Origin: Rhodanobacter denitrificans
GTDB lineage: Bacteria > Pseudomonadota > Gammaproteobacteria > Xanthomonadales > Rhodanobacteraceae
Direction of reading: 5' to 3'
NCBI RefSeq assembly: GCF_003335105.1
Contig: NZ_QFWQ01000004.1
Span: forward strand, 116,448-180,447
DNA: 64,000 nt
Translations under genes and position numbers: made by a program
Shown here: piece by piece, positions 56,004 to 64,000 of the stretch
How positions within the stretch are numbered: position 1 is the first letter of the stretch
Layout: each line of letters starts with the position of its first letter
Notes under the pieces: generated by a model
Seen by the model: only the letters and a program-made list of their open reading frames with translations
What the model was told of the DNA's origin: nothing
Database searches by the model: none

Positions 56004-58427
56004 TCAGTGCCGCGGTTCGAGGTTCAGCGTGTGCCGGTTCGGCCCCGGCAGCAGCGGCGTCGGCCGCCCCTGGACCCAGTCATCGTGGCCCGCGCCAAAG
56101 TACGGTGACAGCGGGTTGTCGCTCTGGCCGCCCGGCATGTTGAGGATGCCGTGGGCTTCCTGGCCGGGCGCCACGTCCAGGTGCTCGGAGGCGCCGAAGC
56201 CGGGCGCGGCGACGTGCGGCATGTTGTTGTCGCCGGGGATCGGCTGGTCGGGCATGTCGATGAAGTGGCCCAGCCACGACGGCAGCGCGGCGGACAGTGG
56301 GTGGCGGATGCCGCTGCGGTTGCGTTCGCCCCAAGGGCGCGCGGCGAGGCCGCCGGGTTGCCGACCGAGTTCGGTTGCCACCTGGCGGGCCGCGTCGACG
56401 AGGAGGGCGTGCCAGTCGGCATATTTCGGATCGAGCAGGTATGCGGGCTGCGCGCGCAGCAATGCCCACACGGCCGCTTCCGCGCTGTTCTCGCCGGGCC
56501 AGCTGAAGTCGGGGTAGCGCTGCTGCACCCGTGCCGCGAACGGCGCCAGCACGGCTTTGCCGACCCGGTCGCGGAACGCGCGCACCAGCCGGTAGTCGAC
56601 GCTGTCGACGGCGGCGCGTTCGCGCCAGCGCATGGTGAGCTGGCGCAACTGCTGCAGCGACGGCTCGGTGCTGTCGGCCAGGGTGTCCTGCAGCAGGCGC
56701 TGCCAGTGGGTGAGGAACACGGCGCGGTCGTCGAGTTGGATGTCGAGCAGGCTGCCGGGCGTGAAGCTGGCGCGGGCGCGCAGGTCGTCGCGGATCTGCT
56801 GCGCGCGGGCGCCGAGGTCGTGGCCGCCGTTGCCGAGCAGGGCCAGCGCATCGCTGTCGACGGTGCGGTTGTTCGCCGTCCACAGCCGGCCGTCGGCCGG
56901 GTTCTCGATGCGCGGGTAGCTGGCCGGTGCGGCCCAGCCTTGCCAGCCGCTGCCGGGTTTCGACCAGTCCGACGGCAGCAGCGGGTCGATGCCGGCGCGC
57001 AGCGGGATGCTGTTGCCGGCGATGGTCCAGCCGATGTGCCCGGCGCGATCGGCGACCAGCAGGTTCTGCGGCGGCATGCCGAGCCGGGGCGCCAGGTCGA
57101 GCGCGGCGGCCACGTCGGTGGCGTGTTCCAGTTGCATCAGCTCGATGTTGTAGCCGTGCGGGCGACCGCCGATCCACGCCAGCGCCAGCGGCGTGCCGTC
57201 GGCGTCTTCCCCCATGAGCGGACCCCAGCGGGTGTCCTCGACCTTGAGGATGGTGTCGGGGCGACCCTTGACCTGGATGTGCTCCTGGTGGACGGCGACC
57301 GTGGCCCAGCCGTCCGGCACCTTGTAGCGCGTCGGGTCGGCGGGATCGCGCAACACGCGCACCCAGTCCTGCCAGTCGCCGTAGCTGTTGGTGAAACCCC
57401 AGGCGATCTGGCCGTTGGAGCCGACGATGATCGCCGGCGTGCCGGGCAGGCTGACGCCGTTGACGTCGCGCTGGCTGCCTGGCGCAGTGGGGTCGGGGTA
57501 GCGCAGGCGGGTGCGGAACCAGATGTTCGGCACGCGCAGGCCCAGGTGCATGTCGTTGGCCAGCATCGCCGCGCCGCTGCCGGTGAGCGTGCCGGCCACC
57601 GCGAAGCTGTTGCTGCCGGGGCGCGGCGCGTCCAGCGCCGGCGCCAGCGCGGCAGCCAGCGCGGGCGTGGAGATGCCTGTCGCGGCGGCGCCGGGCGTCA
57701 ACCGGCGCAGGTCGTACACGTCGGCGGCCGGGATCAGCGGCGGCCGCGACAGCTGTCCGCGCAGCGGCGCCTCCCAGTCGGGGTCCGGCGCCAGCAGGAA
57801 ATCCACTAGTGCGCCGGGCAGCACCGCGCGCATCTGCGCCATGCGCAGCTCGCGTTCGTTGCGGCCGCCGCTGTTCAAGTCCAGGTACATCGCGGCGATC
57901 ACCAGCATGCTGTCTTCCGGGCGCCACGGTTGCGGCTGGCTGTCCAGCAGCAGGTACTCCCACGGCCGCACGCGCAGGTCGGCGAGGCCAGCGTTGACGC
58001 CGTCGCTGTAGCGGTCGAGTTCGTGCCGCTGCTCCGGCGGCAGTTGCGCGTAGGCGGCCTCGGCCACGGTGCGCAGGCGATGGCGGCGATGGTCGAGATC
58101 GACCTTCAGCGCGGCCGGCCCGACCAGCGCGGACAATTCGCCGGCGCTCACGCGACGCATCAGGTCCATCGCGAAGAAGCGCTCCTGCGCGTGCACGTAG
58201 CCCAGCGCGTAGCTGATGTCGGTGCGGTTTTTCCCCTCGAGGGTGACCGTGCCCAGTGCATCGCGGCCGATGCTCACCGGCGCCGTCAGGCCCGCGGCCT
58301 GGCGCGTGCCGTCGAGCTGCGCACGGCTGCCGGCAAGCAGCCACCCGAGCGCGAGCAGGGCAGCCAGCAACAGCGCCAGCAGCGTCCACAGCAGGGCGCG
58401 CAGGACGCGCCGGCGACGGGGCGTCAT
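56004..58427 (-). CDS. Penicillin acylase family protein (Ntn hydrolase)
   Basis: An 807-residue precursor. An N-terminal hydrophobic signal or anchor is followed by the alpha chain. The autocleavage site is RPGSNSFAVAG, where the Ser after Gly becomes the N-terminal nucleophile of the beta chain. NDMHL and later Asn/Arg residues shape the oxyanion site. Family members hydrolyse beta-lactam side chains or acyl-homoserine lactones; which applies here cannot be read from the sequence. A quorum-quenching role is one possibility. Its start overlaps the stop of the DUF2233 gene. Confidence 0.9.
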   Translation of the reverse strand: MTPRRRRVLRALLWTLLALLLAALLALGWLLAGSRAQLDGTRQAAGLTAPVSIGRDALGTVTLEGKNRTDISYALGYVHAQERFFAMDLMRRVSAGELSALVGPAALKVDLDHRRHRLRTVAEAAYAQLPPEQRHELDRYSDGVNAGLADLRVRPWEYLLLDSQPQPWRPEDSMLVIAAMYLDLNSGGRNERELRMAQMRAVLPGALVDFLLAPDPDWEAPLRGQLSRPPLIPAADVYDLRRLTPGAAATGISTPALAAALAPALDAPRPGSNSFAVAGTLTGSGAAMLANDMHLGLRVPNIWFRTRLRYPDPTAPGSQRDVNGVSLPGTPAIIVGSNGQIAWGFTNSYGDWQDWVRVLRDPADPTRYKVPDGWATVAVHQEHIQVKGRPDTILKVEDTRWGPLMGEDADGTPLALAWIGGRPHGYNIELMQLEHATDVAAALDLAPRLGMPPQNLLVADRAGHIGWTIAGNSIPLRAGIDPLLPSDWSKPGSGWQGWAAPASYPRIENPADGRLWTANNRTVDSDALALLGNGGHDLGARAQQIRDDLRARASFTPGSLLDIQLDDRAVFLTHWQRLLQDTLADSTEPSLQQLRQLTMRWRERAAVDSVDYRLVRAFRDRVGKAVLAPFAARVQQRYPDFSWPGENSAEAAVWALLRAQPAYLLDPKYADWHALLVDAARQVATELGRQPGGLAARPWGERNRSGIRHPLSAALPSWLGHFIDMPDQPIPGDNNMPHVAAPGFGASEHLDVAPGQEAHGILNMPGGQSDNPLSPYFGAGHDDWVQGRPTPLLPGPNRHTLNLEPRH

Positions 58428-59251
58428 GGCTTGGCGAACACGGCGAAGATGCCGGCGTAGGGCTTGACCATGAAGGCCGGCGCCCCGGCGTAGCCTTCAC
58501 CGTCCACGTACAGCTGCGAGATGCTGCCGTCCAGGTAGAGGGCGTCGCGGCAGCCCAGCTTGTCGCGGAACAGCCGTCCAAACGCATGGAAGTTCACCGG
58601 GGTTTCGCTCACCGCAAAGATCACCTCGGTCGGCGTGCGTGCGCACACCCCGCTGCGCCACTTCATGCTGGCGGAGTCGTCGAGGAACTGCTCGTTGAGC
58701 TTGCCGTCGATCAGCAGCATCGGCCCGGACTGGGTCGCCCACTGCGCGCTCCTGCCCTCGGCCTTGAACGCGGCGCTGGTGCGCACCGCGGCATGGCCGT
58801 CCGGGTACACCGCGAACACGCCGTTGGGCAGCAGCGAGAAATTGCCCGAGGCGGGGTTGCCGTGCGCCAGGTTCAGCGGCACCACGGTCTTGCCGTTCTC
58901 CACGTGCAGGCCGAGCGGCGCGAACTTGTGATCGTAGATGCCGGCGTTGGCGGCAAACAGCAGCCGCCGGCCACGCTGCTCGCCCCACTGGCGCAGCGTC
59001 TCGATGCTGCCGAACGGCTGGCCGCTGGCCGGTTCGCGCCAGTGCAGGCTCAGCTCCTCGCGTTTCAGGTTCACGTGCACGACGCGGTAGTTCTGCCCTT
59101 CGAACGCCAGTTCGCGGCTGTCCAGCGCCCGTGCGCCCGGGGTACAGCCGAGTACGCCGACGAGCAGCAGCAAGGTCAGCAGCCCGTGCGGCAGCACGCG
59201 CCGCAGCAGCTGGATCGGAAAAGGGCAGGGCAGGAAGGTGGATGGGCGCAT
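58424..59251 (-). CDS. Phosphodiester glycosidase family (DUF2233/NAGPA-like) protein
   Basis: A 275-residue exported protein. Its signal ends near VLGCTPG, a poor lipobox, so lipidation is uncertain. The NAGPA-like domain shows ANAGIYDHKFAPLGL, the GVFAVYPDG segment, QSGPMLLIDGK and LYLDGSISQLYV. The family hydrolyses GlcNAc-1-phosphodiester bonds in other organisms; the bacterial substrate is unknown. It is coupled with the penicillin acylase gene by a four-base overlap, and divergent from the NUDIX gene. Confidence 0.85.
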   Translation of the reverse strand: MRPSTFLPCPFPIQLLRRVLPHGLLTLLLLVGVLGCTPGARALDSRELAFEGQNYRVVHVNLKREELSLHWREPASGQPFGSIETLRQWGEQRGRRLLFAANAGIYDHKFAPLGLHVENGKTVVPLNLAHGNPASGNFSLLPNGVFAVYPDGHAAVRTSAAFKAEGRSAQWATQSGPMLLIDGKLNEQFLDDSASMKWRSGVCARTPTEVIFAVSETPVNFHAFGRLFRDKLGCRDALYLDGSISQLYVDGEGYAGAPAFMVKPYAGIFAVFAKP

Positions 59252-59347
59252 CCAATGATGGTCGCCGCCCGGCCGCGCGGGTGCAAGTCCGCACCTGCGC
59301 CGTGCGACGGCTGCCGCTAAACTAAGTCCTTTTCGCGGTGCCCGCCC

Positions 59348-59836
59348 ATGCCCTATACCCCGATAGTGGCGACGCTCGGTTATGTGTTGTCGCCCGATCG
59401 CAGCGAAGTGCTGATGATCCACCGCAACGCCCGCCCGGACGACCTGCACCTGGGCAAGTACAACGGCCTCGGCGGCAAGATGGAACCGGGCGAGGACATC
59501 GCCGCCTGCATGCGCCGCGAGATCCGCGAGGAGGCCGGCATCGAATGCGGGTCGATGCAGTTGCGCGGCACCTTGAACTGGCCCGGCTTCGGCAAGCACG
59601 GCGAGGACTGGCTGGGCTTCATCTTCCTGATCGACGGCTTCACCGGCGAGGCGCACCAGGGCAACCACGAGGGCACGCTGGAATGGGTGCCGCGCGCGCG
59701 CCTGATGGAACTGCCGATGTGGGAGGGCGACCGCCACTTCCTGCCGCTGGTGTTCGATGCCGACCCGCGCCCGTTCCACGGCGTGATGCCATACAAGGAG
59801 GGTCGCATGCAGTCGTGGTCGTACAGCCGGTTGTGA
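59348..59836 (+). CDS. NUDIX hydrolase (8-oxo-dGTP diphosphatase-like)
   Basis: A 162-residue NUDIX protein with the full box GGKMEPGEDIAACMRREIREEAGI, including the catalytic REIREE glutamates for magnesium. The sequence around it (GFIFLIDGF, EWVPRARL) resembles MutT/YvcI-type enzymes that clean oxidised dNTPs. Substrate specificity cannot be decided from motifs alone. It stands alone between divergent and convergent neighbours. Confidence 0.88.
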   Translation: MPYTPIVATLGYVLSPDRSEVLMIHRNARPDDLHLGKYNGLGGKMEPGEDIAACMRREIREEAGIECGSMQLRGTLNWPGFGKHGEDWLGFIFLIDGFTGEAHQGNHEGTLEWVPRARLMELPMWEGDRHFLPLVFDADPRPFHGVMPYKEGRMQSWSYSRL

Positions 59837-59863
59837 GCGCCGGCGGCGTGGAACGGACGCACG

Positions 59864-60640
59864 TCAGGCCACGTCGGTCGTCCATTCGTGGCTGCCGAAC
59901 TTGCTCTGTGCGAGCGCTTCGGCCTGGGCCAGCTCCCCCGCGCGCAGGCGGTCGTCGCTGAGGCCGTGCAGGCGGCGGAAGGTGGCGACCATGCGCCCGA
60001 TCACCGCCTCGCGCGGCAGGCCGGTCTGGCTGCGCAGCGGATCGACCCGCTTGGCGGCGCTCTGGGTGCCCTTGTCGGACAGTTTCTCGCGGCCGATGCG
60101 CAGCACTTCGAGCATCTTCGCCGCGTCGATGTCGTAGGCCATGGTGACGTGGTGCAGCACCGCGCCGCCGCGATGGACCTGGGCGGCGCCGGCGATCTTG
60201 CCGCCTTCGGAGGTGATGTCGTTGAGCGGCTGGTACCACGCCTTGATGCCCAGTTCGGCCAGCGCTTCCAGCACCCACTCGTCGAGGAAGGCGTAGGCCT
60301 CCTGGAACGACAGGCCCTTGACCAGCGTCTGTGGGGCGTAGATCGAGTAGGTGATGGTGTTGCCCGGCTCGATGAACATCGCGCCGCCGCCGGAGACCCG
60401 GCGCACCACCTCGATGCCGTGGCGCCTCGCCGCCTCGCCGTCCACTTCGTTGCGCAGCGACTGGAAGCGGCCGATCACCACCGCCGGCGAGGCCCATTCC
60501 CAGATGCGCAGGGTGGGCGCTCGGCGGCCGGCGCCGACCTCGTGGGTCAGCACGTCGTCCAGCGCCATGTGCAGGGTGGGCGATTGCGGCGCGGTGTGGA
60601 TCAGCTGCCAGTCGTGGTCGCGCCAGTCGGTGCGCATCAT
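59864..60640 (-). CDS. lplA: Lipoate-protein ligase A, catalytic domain
   Basis: A 258-residue ligase that activates lipoate with ATP and attaches it to lysines of 2-oxoacid dehydrogenases or GcvH. It has the BPL/LplA fold with RRVSGGGAMFIEPGNTITYS, the lipoyl-adenylate loop, and GGKIAGAAQVHRGGAVLHH. It lacks the C-terminal domain of E. coli LplA, which is encoded separately just upstream. The ATG at 60640 overlaps that gene by four bases, so the two are translationally coupled. Confidence 0.9.
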   Translation of the reverse strand: MMRTDWRDHDWQLIHTAPQSPTLHMALDDVLTHEVGAGRRAPTLRIWEWASPAVVIGRFQSLRNEVDGEAARRHGIEVVRRVSGGGAMFIEPGNTITYSIYAPQTLVKGLSFQEAYAFLDEWVLEALAELGIKAWYQPLNDITSEGGKIAGAAQVHRGGAVLHHVTMAYDIDAAKMLEVLRIGREKLSDKGTQSAAKRVDPLRSQTGLPREAVIGRMVATFRRLHGLSDDRLRAGELAQAEALAQSKFGSHEWTTDVA

Positions 60641-60927
60641 GCGGAGGGTTCCTGGTGCAGGGCGCGGCGCACGGCCACCGCGATCGCTTCCGGCGAAAGA
60701 CCGTACATCATCACGTCGGCGGCGAGCGCATGGCGTACGCTGGCGGCGAGCGCGGCTTCGTCGGCGTGTTCCGGCTGGCCTTCCAGCGCGCGGTTGATCG
60801 CATCCAGCGCGCTGTCCGGTTCGAGGAAGAAGTCGCCGCTGAGCTGCACGTCGGCAAGACGGCCGTTGTGCAACTCCAGGTCGATCACCACCAGCTTGCC
60901 GCCGGGCATCTTGTATTCGCCGTGCAT
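60637..60927 (-). CDS. Lipoate-protein ligase accessory (C-terminal domain) protein, LplB-like
   Basis: A 96-residue protein starting MHGEYKMPGGKLVVIDLE and containing VQLSGDFFLEP. These match the small C-terminal domain of LplA. In Thermoplasma the two domains are separate LplA and LplB proteins, both needed for the adenylation step; the same split is seen here. It lies upstream of, and overlaps, the catalytic gene. Confidence 0.85.
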   Translation of the reverse strand: MHGEYKMPGGKLVVIDLELHNGRLADVQLSGDFFLEPDSALDAINRALEGQPEHADEAALAASVRHALAADVMMYGLSPEAIAVAVRRALHQEPSA

Positions 60928-61028
60928 GGGCCGTTGCTCCGCCGTAAGGATCGTTATCCTGCCCGGTTCCGCTGCGGCTGGCGATGATGCCGGTCACTCG
61001 CGGGCGATGCCGGCACCGCGGTGTTCGC

Positions 61029-61454
61029 TCAGTGGCCGCGGCCGTGGAAGTGGCCGCTGTCGGCGCCGACCGAGATGCTGAGGCCGCCGCCGGGGTGGTC
61101 GCAATCGCCGAAGCGCTGGCTGAGGTTGACTGCGCCGGTCTGGTAGCTGCCGCCGACGTGGTTGCCACCGACCACGCCCATGCCGACGCTGCCGTGCAAC
61201 TGCGGCTGGTTGTAGGTGGAGTCGTCGCAGTCGGGCCGGCTTTCGGCGGCGGCCGCGGTGTTGCCCATGCGCCCGCTGGTATCGCCGTAGTACGTGCCGG
61301 GCGCGTCGTGGGCCGGTGTGGCGGCGCTGCTGCTGGCGGCAGGGAGGTCGCCGGGCGGCAGTTTCAGGTTCAGCGGCTTGCCGGTGCTTTGTGCCCATGC
61401 CGGTGCGGTCAGCACGGTGACCAGCAGGACGGGAAGAAGCCGAGGGATGTTCAT
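61029..61454 (-). CDS. Small secreted protein of unknown function
   Basis: A 141-residue protein with a clear signal peptide ending APAWAQ. It has an Ala/Ser/Pro-rich stretch, two cysteines that could form a disulfide, and a Gly/His-rich C-terminus (SVGMGVVGGNHVGGSYQTG; HFHGRGH). The His-rich end could bind metal. I do not recognise a family. It lies downstream of parC in the same direction, separated by about 200 bases. Confidence 0.62.
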   Translation of the reverse strand: MNIPRLLPVLLVTVLTAPAWAQSTGKPLNLKLPPGDLPAASSSAATPAHDAPGTYYGDTSGRMGNTAAAAESRPDCDDSTYNQPQLHGSVGMGVVGGNHVGGSYQTGAVNLSQRFGDCDHPGGGLSISVGADSGHFHGRGH

Positions 61455-61654
61455 GCGTGCTCCGAGGGTGTCACGTAGCCAACGCGCGATGCCGCGTCGG
61501 CGTGTACATTGCTCTTGGAAAGGCGCGATGACGACAAGTTCCTGCCTCTCGCCGTAGGGCAATGCCCGCCGCCGTTGGCCGCGACGCATCGTCGAAGAGC
61601 CGGCGGGCGGTGCCCGCCCTACGCAGCTGTCCTGCGGATGGATCGTGGGGCGGC

Positions 61655-63892
61655 TCAGCCGGTGGTTTCGATCCGTTCGACGCGGCGCAGGCCGCGCGGC
61701 AGCAGGCCGCCGCGGCTGGCGCGGGTGCCGCCGTATTCGACCAGATCCGCCCACTTCAGGGTGAGCTTGCGCGCGCCGGCGTACATCGTGACCTCGCCCT
61801 TGCCCTCGGCCACCACCGCCACGCCGGCCACACGCTCGCCCTCCGCCAGCTGCTTCTTCGGAATCTCGATCAGCTTGTTGCCCTTGCCCTTGTCCAGTTC
61901 CGGCAGTTCGGCCACCGAGAACATCAGCAGGTGGCCTTCGCTGCTGACCACCACGATGCGGTCGCGCGCCGGGTCGGCGCTGGCCTGCGGCGCCAGCACC
62001 TTCGCGCCGTCGCTGAGCGTGATGATCTGCTTGCCGGCCTTGTTGCGCCCGGTGAGCGCCTCGAAGCGGGTGACGAAGCCGTAGCCGAAGTCGGTGGCGA
62101 GGATCAGCCGGGTGTCGTTGTCGCCGGCGATCACCGCGTCGAAACTGGCGCCGGCGGCGGGGCTGAAGCGGCCGGTCAGCGGCTCGCCGTTGCCACGCGC
62201 CGAAGGCAGGGTGTGCGCCGGCGTGGAATAGGCGCGGCCGGTGGAATCGATGAAGGCCACCTGCTGGGTGGTGCGCGCCTTCACCGCGGCGAGCAGGCCA
62301 TCGCCCTCGCGGTAGTTGAGCGCGTCGGCGTCGATGTCATGGCCCTTGGCGGCGCGGGCCCAGCCCTTCTGCGAGAGCACCACGGTGACCGGCTCGCTGG
62401 CCACCAGCGCACTCTCGTCCAGCGCCTGGGCGGCCTCGCGCTCGACCAGCGGCGAACGGCGCGCGTCGCCGAATTTTTCGGCGTCGGCGCGCAGCTCGTC
62501 CTTGATCAGGCCCTTCAGCTTGGCCGGCGATTTCAGCAGTACGTTGATGCGCGCGCGCTCCTCTTCGAGCTGGTCGCGCTCGGCATTGATCTTCATCTCC
62601 TCGAGCCGGGCCAGCTGGCGCAGGCGGGTTTCCAGGATGTAGTCGGTCTGCTCCTCGCTGAGCTTGAAGCGCGCCATCAGCACCGGCTTCGGCTCGTCCT
62701 CGCTGCGCACGATGCGGATGACTTCGTCGAGGTTGAGGTAGGCGATGCGCAGGCCCTCCAACAGTTGCAGGCGACGCTCCACCTTGGCCAGGCGATGGTT
62801 GAGCCGGCGCGTCACCGTGCTGGTGCGGAAGGTCAGCCACTCGGCGAGGATCTTCTTCAGATCCTTCACCTGCGGCCGTCCGTCCAGGCCGATCATGTTG
62901 AGGTTGACGCGGAAGCTCTTCTCCAGGTCGGTGGTGGCGAACAGGTGCTGCATGGTCTCGTCCGCGTCGACGCGGTTCGAGCGCGGCACGATCACCAGCC
63001 GGATCGGGTTCTCGTGGTCGGATTCGTCGCGCAGGTCCTCGATCATCGGCAGCTTCTTCGCGCGCATCTGCGCGGCGATCTGCTCGAGGATCTTCGACGG
63101 GCTGACCTGGTGCGGCAGCGCGGTGATCACGATGTTGCCTTCCTCGCGCCGGTACACCGCGCGGGCGCGCACCGAGCCGCCGCCGCTCTGGTACATCGCC
63201 AGCAGGTCGGCGCGCGGGGTGATGATCTCCGCCTCGGTCGGGTAATCCGGACCGCGCACGTGTTCGCACAGGTCGGCGATGGTGGCGTCCGGCTCGTCCA
63301 GCAGGCGGATGCAGGCGGTAACCAGCTCGCGCAGGTTGTGCGGCGGGATGTCGGTGGCCATGCCCACCGCGATGCCCATCGAGCCGTTCAGCAGCACGTG
63401 CGGCACGCGTGAAGGCAGCCAGCTCGGCTCCTCCAGCGTGCCGTCGAAGTTCGGCACCCAGTCCACCGTGCCCTGGCCCAGCTCACCCAGCAGCGCCTCG
63501 GCGATCGGACTTAGCTTGGATTCGGTGTAGCGCATCGCCGCGAAGCTCTTCGGGTCGTCCGGCGAGCCGAAGTTGCCCTGGCCGTCGACCAGCGGGTAGC
63601 GGTACGAGAACGGCTGCGCCATCAGCACCATCGCCTCGTAGCACGAGGAATCGCCGTGCGGATGGAACTTGCCGATCACGTCGCCGATGGTGCGCGCCGA
63701 CTTCTTCGGCTTCGCCGTGGCGGCCAGCCCCAGCTCGCTCATCGCGTAGATGATGCGCCGCTGCACCGGCTTCAGGCCGTCGCCTACGAAGGGCAGCGCG
63801 CGGTCCAGCACCACGTACATCGAGTAGTCGAGATAGGCCCGCTCGGCGTATTCCTTCAGCGGGATCTGTTCGTAATTGGCTTGCAGGTTCAT
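61655..63892 (-). CDS. parC: DNA topoisomerase IV subunit A
   Basis: A 745-residue ParC. The subunit cleaves and rejoins DNA during decatenation of sister chromosomes. The start matches [20 protein letters not shown], and the catalytic tyrosine is in [10 protein letters not shown]. The quinolone-resistance region [12 protein letters not shown] keeps the Ser and Glu corresponding to E. coli Ser80 and Glu84, so no classic resistance change is visible. The C-terminal blades end at the stop. The gene is complete, with about 108 bases to the window edge. Confidence 0.96.
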   Translation of the reverse strand: MNLQANYEQIPLKEYAERAYLDYSMYVVLDRALPFVGDGLKPVQRRIIYAMSELGLAATAKPKKSARTIGDVIGKFHPHGDSSCYEAMVLMAQPFSYRYPLVDGQGNFGSPDDPKSFAAMRYTESKLSPIAEALLGELGQGTVDWVPNFDGTLEEPSWLPSRVPHVLLNGSMGIAVGMATDIPPHNLRELVTACIRLLDEPDATIADLCEHVRGPDYPTEAEIITPRADLLAMYQSGGGSVRARAVYRREEGNIVITALPHQVSPSKILEQIAAQMRAKKLPMIEDLRDESDHENPIRLVIVPRSNRVDADETMQHLFATTDLEKSFRVNLNMIGLDGRPQVKDLKKILAEWLTFRTSTVTRRLNHRLAKVERRLQLLEGLRIAYLNLDEVIRIVRSEDEPKPVLMARFKLSEEQTDYILETRLRQLARLEEMKINAERDQLEEERARINVLLKSPAKLKGLIKDELRADAEKFGDARRSPLVEREAAQALDESALVASEPVTVVLSQKGWARAAKGHDIDADALNYREGDGLLAAVKARTTQQVAFIDSTGRAYSTPAHTLPSARGNGEPLTGRFSPAAGASFDAVIAGDNDTRLILATDFGYGFVTRFEALTGRNKAGKQIITLSDGAKVLAPQASADPARDRIVVVSSEGHLLMFSVAELPELDKGKGNKLIEIPKKQLAEGERVAGVAVVAEGKGEVTMYAGARKLTLKWADLVEYGGTRASRGGLLPRGLRRVERIETTG

Positions 63893-64000
63893 GGGGTTGC
63901 ATCAGGGAAGTGGCGCGCGGCGCGCGGGATAGCCGGTCGATGGTGCCAGAAAGCGCCCGGCACTTGTAGGCACGCAAGGTCGGCCGTTGCATAGGGCGGG

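Overview
The window is high-GC, tightly packed chromosomal DNA from a gammaproteobacterium of the Xanthomonadales, most likely Rhodanobacteraceae and close to Rhodanobacter. That placement is inference. It rests on the gene content: an Oar-like TonB receptor, an OlsF-like acyltransferase, DUF1631 and DUF3301 proteins, sspAB beside petABC, and a clade I nitrous oxide reductase cluster, which is characteristic of denitrifying Rhodanobacter. No phage, insertion sequence or CRISPR array was seen.

Layout. 1-5.4 kb: the cytochrome bc1 operon petABC, sspA-sspB, a DUF3301 protein and nadC. 5.4-14.1 kb: a DUF1631 protein, a Trm112-like protein, purE-purK, sodB, a monothiol glutaredoxin, an SDR, a MarC protein and an OlsF-like acyltransferase. 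14.1-22.5 kb: a large TonB-dependent receptor behind an AT-rich control region, ppnN, tRNA-Asn, an orphan pseudopilin, uvrB and tRNA-Val. 22.6-26.5 kb: two small proteins, then dapD, an ArsC/Spx-like protein, a DUF2165 protein and dapE, giving two lysine/diaminopimelate steps in one strip.

26.5-40.7 kb: a membrane-lipid and light/oxidant-stress region. An eight-gene leftward operon encodes an acyl desaturase, an FAD oxidoreductase, a DUF1365 protein, two cyclopropane-synthase-like methyltransferases, two small membrane proteins (DUF2878, DUF1295) and a lipocalin. Next to it are a TspO protein, a lipoprotein esterase, a DNA photolyase and an ECF sigma/anti-sigma pair. The inferred logic is that the sigma factor, released by its membrane anti-sigma factor, turns on DNA photorepair and remodelling of unsaturated acyl chains. 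Rightward of these lie a small secreted repeat protein, a DUF3034 protein and an exported truncated haemoglobin.

40.8-51.2 kb: a leftward nos operon (ferredoxin-NADP reductase-like flavoprotein, nosX, nosR, nosZ, nosD, nosF, nosY, nosL, tatA) for N2O reduction to N2, with a weak FNR/DNR-like site upstream. 51.3-56.0 kb: a leftward three-gene set encoding a TIR-TM-TPR protein, a small beta-rich protein and a SLOG-like protein with four membrane segments. A perfect CRP/Clp palindrome lies upstream. This is the best candidate here for an undescribed signalling or defence system. 56.0-64 kb: a penicillin-acylase-family hydrolase with a DUF2233 protein, a NUDIX hydrolase, a lipoate ligase split over two genes, a small secreted protein and parC.

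Most long open frames antisense or out of frame to these genes are GC-bias shadows and were left out. Start codons were chosen by ribosome-binding site, operon overlap and family length. Family assignments come from reading motifs, not from searches.
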